In this document: positions 6,201 to 8,061 of the stretch, piece after piece | Layout of the letters: the number at the start of each line of letters is the position of its first letter | Numbering within the stretch: position 1 is the first letter of the stretch | From: Methylococcaceae bacterium | GTDB taxonomy: Bacteria; Pseudomonadota; Gammaproteobacteria; Methylococcales; Methylomonadaceae | DNA length: 8,061 nt | Assembly: GCA_013138855.1 (NCBI GenBank) | Contig: WTBX01000140.1 | Location: forward strand, 1 to 8,061 | Direction: 5' to 3' | Notes under the pieces: model-generated | Told to the model about the DNA's origin: nothing | Seen by the model: only the letters and a program-made list of their open reading frames with translations | Database searches by the model: none | Translations under genes and position numbers: made by a program

Positions 6201-7589
6201 ATGACAACCGTTAATACCGACAAACTTTCCAGTGCTAGATTTGCACAGGCTACCGACGCTTTCGTTGAAGTCTTTACAGCCTCCGTAGATTTCGATCAAC
6301 GTATGGCGCAACAAGATATACAAGGTTCTCTAGCCCATGCCAAAATGTTGACTAGCATCAATATTCTGGCTGAAACCGAATACAACGACATCGAAAAAGG
6401 TTTAGAACAAATTAGCACAGAAATTGAAGCGGGTGAATTCAATTGGTCAATCAAACAAGAAGATGTTCACATGAACATCGAAGCTCGTTTAACCGACTTA
6501 ATCGGCATCGCAGGTAAAAAATTACATACAGGACGTTCACGCAATGACCAAGTAGCCACCGATATACGCTTATATTTACGTGAAGAAATCGAAGTCATTA
6601 ACGGACAATTAAAACGTTTACAAATTGCCTTATTAGATTTAGCCGAAAAAGAAGCCGATACCATCATGCCAGGGTTTACCCATTTACAAGTGGCGCAACC
6701 TATAACCTTTGGACATCATTTAATGGCATGGTTTGAAATGCTAAGTCGTGATGTAGAACGTCTCCAAGATTGTACTAAACGCATTAACATCATGCCTTTA
6801 GGTGCAGCGGCATTAGCGGGGACTTCTTACCCGATAGATAGACACATGACCGCAGAACTTTTAGGTTTTAGTCGTCCATCGAATAATTCTTTAGATTCAG
6901 TGAGTGATAGAGATTTTGCAATTGAATTTACCGCAGCCGCAAGTTTAATCATGCTGCATTTATCGCGCTTTTCTGAAGAATTGGTGTTATGGACAAGTGC
7001 GCAGTTTGATTTTATTGATATGCCTGATGCGTTTTGTACTGGTTCTTCAATTATGCCGCAAAAGAAAAACCCTGATGTACCTGAATTAGTACGTGGAAAA
7101 TCAGGGCGTGTTACAGGACACTTAATGTCTTTATTAATGCTAATGAAAAGCCAGCCTTTAGCCTATAACAAAGATAATCAAGAAGACAAAGAGCCGTTAT
7201 TTGATACGGTTGATACGGTGGTCAATAGTTTAAGAGCCTTTGCTGACATGATGCCGCATATTCAATCTAAAAAAGAAAATATGTATAAAGCTGCAAAACA
7301 GGGTTTTGCGACAGCGACCGATTTAGCGGATTATTTAGTGCGTAAAGGCATAGCCTTTAGAGATGCACATGAAGTGGTAGGTTTAGCGGTGCGTTTAGGA
7401 GTGGAAACGAAGCGAGATTTATCTGAATTGTCCTTAGAAGAACTGCAAGGGTTTTCGGCTGAAATTACGGCGGATGTGTTTGATATTTTAAAATTGGAAG
7501 GTTCAGTCGCTGCACGTAAGCATATTGGTGGAACAGCACCTGATACAGTAAGAGCAGCGATTAAAAGCGCACGAGCTACGCTTAGTTAA
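6201..7589 (+). CDS. argH: Argininosuccinate lyase
   Basis: This 462-residue protein is full length for ArgH of the fumarase/aspartase superfamily. It shows HTGRSRNDQVATD (109-121), PGFTHLQVAQP with the conserved Thr160-His161, and the superfamily signature GSSIMPQKKNPD (281-292), whose second Ser (283) is the expected catalytic base on the mobile loop. The enzyme cleaves argininosuccinate to arginine and fumarate, the last step of arginine synthesis, as a cytoplasmic tetramer. The N-terminal motif usually reading LWGGRF is LSSARF (9-14) here, although the following ATDAFVEVFTASVDFDQRM is typical, so the substitution is confined to the loop. No Shine-Dalgarno site precedes ATG 6201. It stands alone, without other arg genes nearby, and converges on the siroheme decarboxylase-like gene. 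Confidence 0.97.
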   Translation: MTTVNTDKLSSARFAQATDAFVEVFTASVDFDQRMAQQDIQGSLAHAKMLTSINILAETEYNDIEKGLEQISTEIEAGEFNWSIKQEDVHMNIEARLTDLIGIAGKKLHTGRSRNDQVATDIRLYLREEIEVINGQLKRLQIALLDLAEKEADTIMPGFTHLQVAQPITFGHHLMAWFEMLSRDVERLQDCTKRINIMPLGAAALAGTSYPIDRHMTAELLGFSRPSNNSLDSVSDRDFAIEFTAAASLIMLHLSRFSEELVLWTSAQFDFIDMPDAFCTGSSIMPQKKNPDVPELVRGKSGRVTGHLMSLLMLMKSQPLAYNKDNQEDKEPLFDTVDTVVNSLRAFADMMPHIQSKKENMYKAAKQGFATATDLADYLVRKGIAFRDAHEVVGLAVRLGVETKRDLSELSLEELQGFSAEITADVFDILKLEGSVAARKHIGGTAPDTVRAAIKSARATLS

Positions 7590-7606
7590 ACTACTTTTTG
7601 ATGTAG

Positions 7607-7632
7607 AAGGCGGAGTCGCGACTTTTAGTCGC
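7607..7632 (+). repeat. Short flank-plus-hairpin repeat
   Basis: AAGGCGGAGTC (7607-7617) leads into a perfect hairpin (GCGACT 7618-7623, loop TTT, AGTCGC 7627-7632). The same 11-base flank and a similar apex occur at the inner right arm of the element at 725-1012, read on the minus strand (959-931), with a different stem. Confidence 0.6.
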
Positions 7633-7657
7633 ACACGAAGTTTCATTTGTAAATCTT

Positions 7658-7690
7658 AAACCTCCAAGGTCTTAAAGACCTCGGAGGTTT
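7658..7690. terminator. Hairpin between convergent genes, possible bidirectional terminator
   Basis: AAACCTCC (7658-7665) pairs with GGAGGTTT (7683-7690); after one mismatch AGGTCT (7667-7672) pairs with AGACCT (7676-7681), giving a strong 33-base hairpin. It lies between the argH stop and the converging gene. A long U-run is missing on both strands, so it may instead be a copy of a dispersed AAACCTCC/GGAGGTTT repeat. Confidence 0.45.
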
Positions 7691-7738
7691 GCTGCCGATC
7701 AAGTTTCAAATAATTAAAAAGAGTGTCGCGTGTATTCC

Positions 7739-8061
7739 TTACTTATAACGCGCTCCACGCTGTTTAAAACAACGGCGACTGAATAAAACTTCGTAATCAA
7801 ACGCTGATAATTGACAGGATTTGATTAATTGCTCTAGCTGCTCCAAAACAATGTCGCGACTTTTACCGTGTATCATACAATACAAATTATATGCCCATTG
7901 TTTACGACGTGGACGTTGGTAGCAAAGATTCACAAAGTCAATTTGGCTAATAATCGCTCCAACATCATCCACTTTTTCATCAGGAATATTCCATACCACC
8001 ATTGCATTAGCACGATAACCAAGCTTTCGATGCTTAACAATAACGCCTAGACGTTTAATAA
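7739..8061 (-). CDS. Siroheme decarboxylase-type protein (NirD/L/G/H, AhbA/B family), 5'-truncated
   Basis: The reading frame runs off the right edge: codons upstream of the in-frame ATG at 8002 read IKRLGVIVKHRKLGYRAN, so the true start is outside the window. The 106 residues seen are the C-terminal part of the Lrp/AsnC-like siroheme decarboxylase family: the end of the winged helix (IKRLGVIV, HRKLGYRANAMVVWNIPDE), then FVNLCYQRPRRKQWAYNLYCMIHGKSRD and the C-terminal LFSRRCFKQRGARY. These proteins decarboxylate siroheme to 12,18-didecarboxysiroheme, either for heme d1 of cytochrome cd1 nitrite reductase (NirS) or for the alternative heme pathway. Which subunit it is (NirD, NirL, NirG, NirH or a fused NirDL) cannot be decided from this part. 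It converges on argH; the rest of its operon should lie to the right. Confidence 0.85.
   Translation of the reverse strand, partial: IKRLGVIVKHRKLGYRANAMVVWNIPDEKVDDVGAIISQIDFVNLCYQRPRRKQWAYNLYCMIHGKSRDIVLEQLEQLIKSCQLSAFDYEVLFSRRCFKQRGARYK

Noticed and set aside
6467..6667. Minus-strand 66-codon open frame inside argH
   Set aside because: Antisense to the conserved ArgH core, with no independent support.
7868..8050. Plus-strand 60-codon open frame at the right edge
   Set aside because: It is antisense to the siroheme decarboxylase-like gene, whose family motifs run through the same bases.

Overview
The window looks like AT-rich gammaproteobacterial chromosome. It carries ordinary housekeeping genes (gluQ, sseA-type sulfurtransferase, dtd, apaG-apaH, argH) and, at the right edge, a truncated siroheme decarboxylase-type gene of the heme d1 (nir) or alternative heme pathway. 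The gluQ and apaG-apaH content, the codon use and the GTAGGGTGGGC-type intergenic repeats would fit a sulfur-oxidising or methanotrophic gammaproteobacterium (Thiotrichales/Beggiatoaceae or Methylococcales). That placement is inference; the sequence alone does not settle the genus.

Layout: 1-705 is the 3' part of gluQ (+). 706-1018 is a gene-free convergent spacer filled by a nested palindromic element (725-1012). 1019-2014 (-) is an uncharacterised membrane protein with a zinc ribbon. It diverges, across a 72-bp gap, from a zinc-free quinone oxidoreductase (2087-3088, +). A second nested inverted-repeat element (3112-3228) separates that gene from a sulfurtransferase-dtd pair (3261-4554, +, 7-bp gap). 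apaG and apaH (4713-5911, +) overlap by one base. A third, two-layer nested element (5926-6162) fills the gap before argH (6201-7589, +). 7590-7738 holds two hairpins between convergent argH and the siroheme decarboxylase-like gene (7739-8061, -, 5' end outside the window).

Functional themes: tRNA modification and quality control (gluQ, dtd), alarmone-type dinucleotide turnover (apaH, with apaG), sulfur transfer (MST-type rhodanese), quinone redox, arginine synthesis, and tetrapyrrole synthesis. No defence system, transposase, integrase or CRISPR array is visible. The unusual content is (i) three intergenic regions each built as inverted repeats nested inside other inverted repeats, (ii) a hairpin family with constant flank and apex but a changed, still self-complementary stem, seen at 844-870, 928-954 and 7607-7632, and (iii) the zinc-ribbon/two-TM protein, whose soluble domain resembles a Spo11/TopoVI-A-like TOPRIM that has lost the usual acidic motif.
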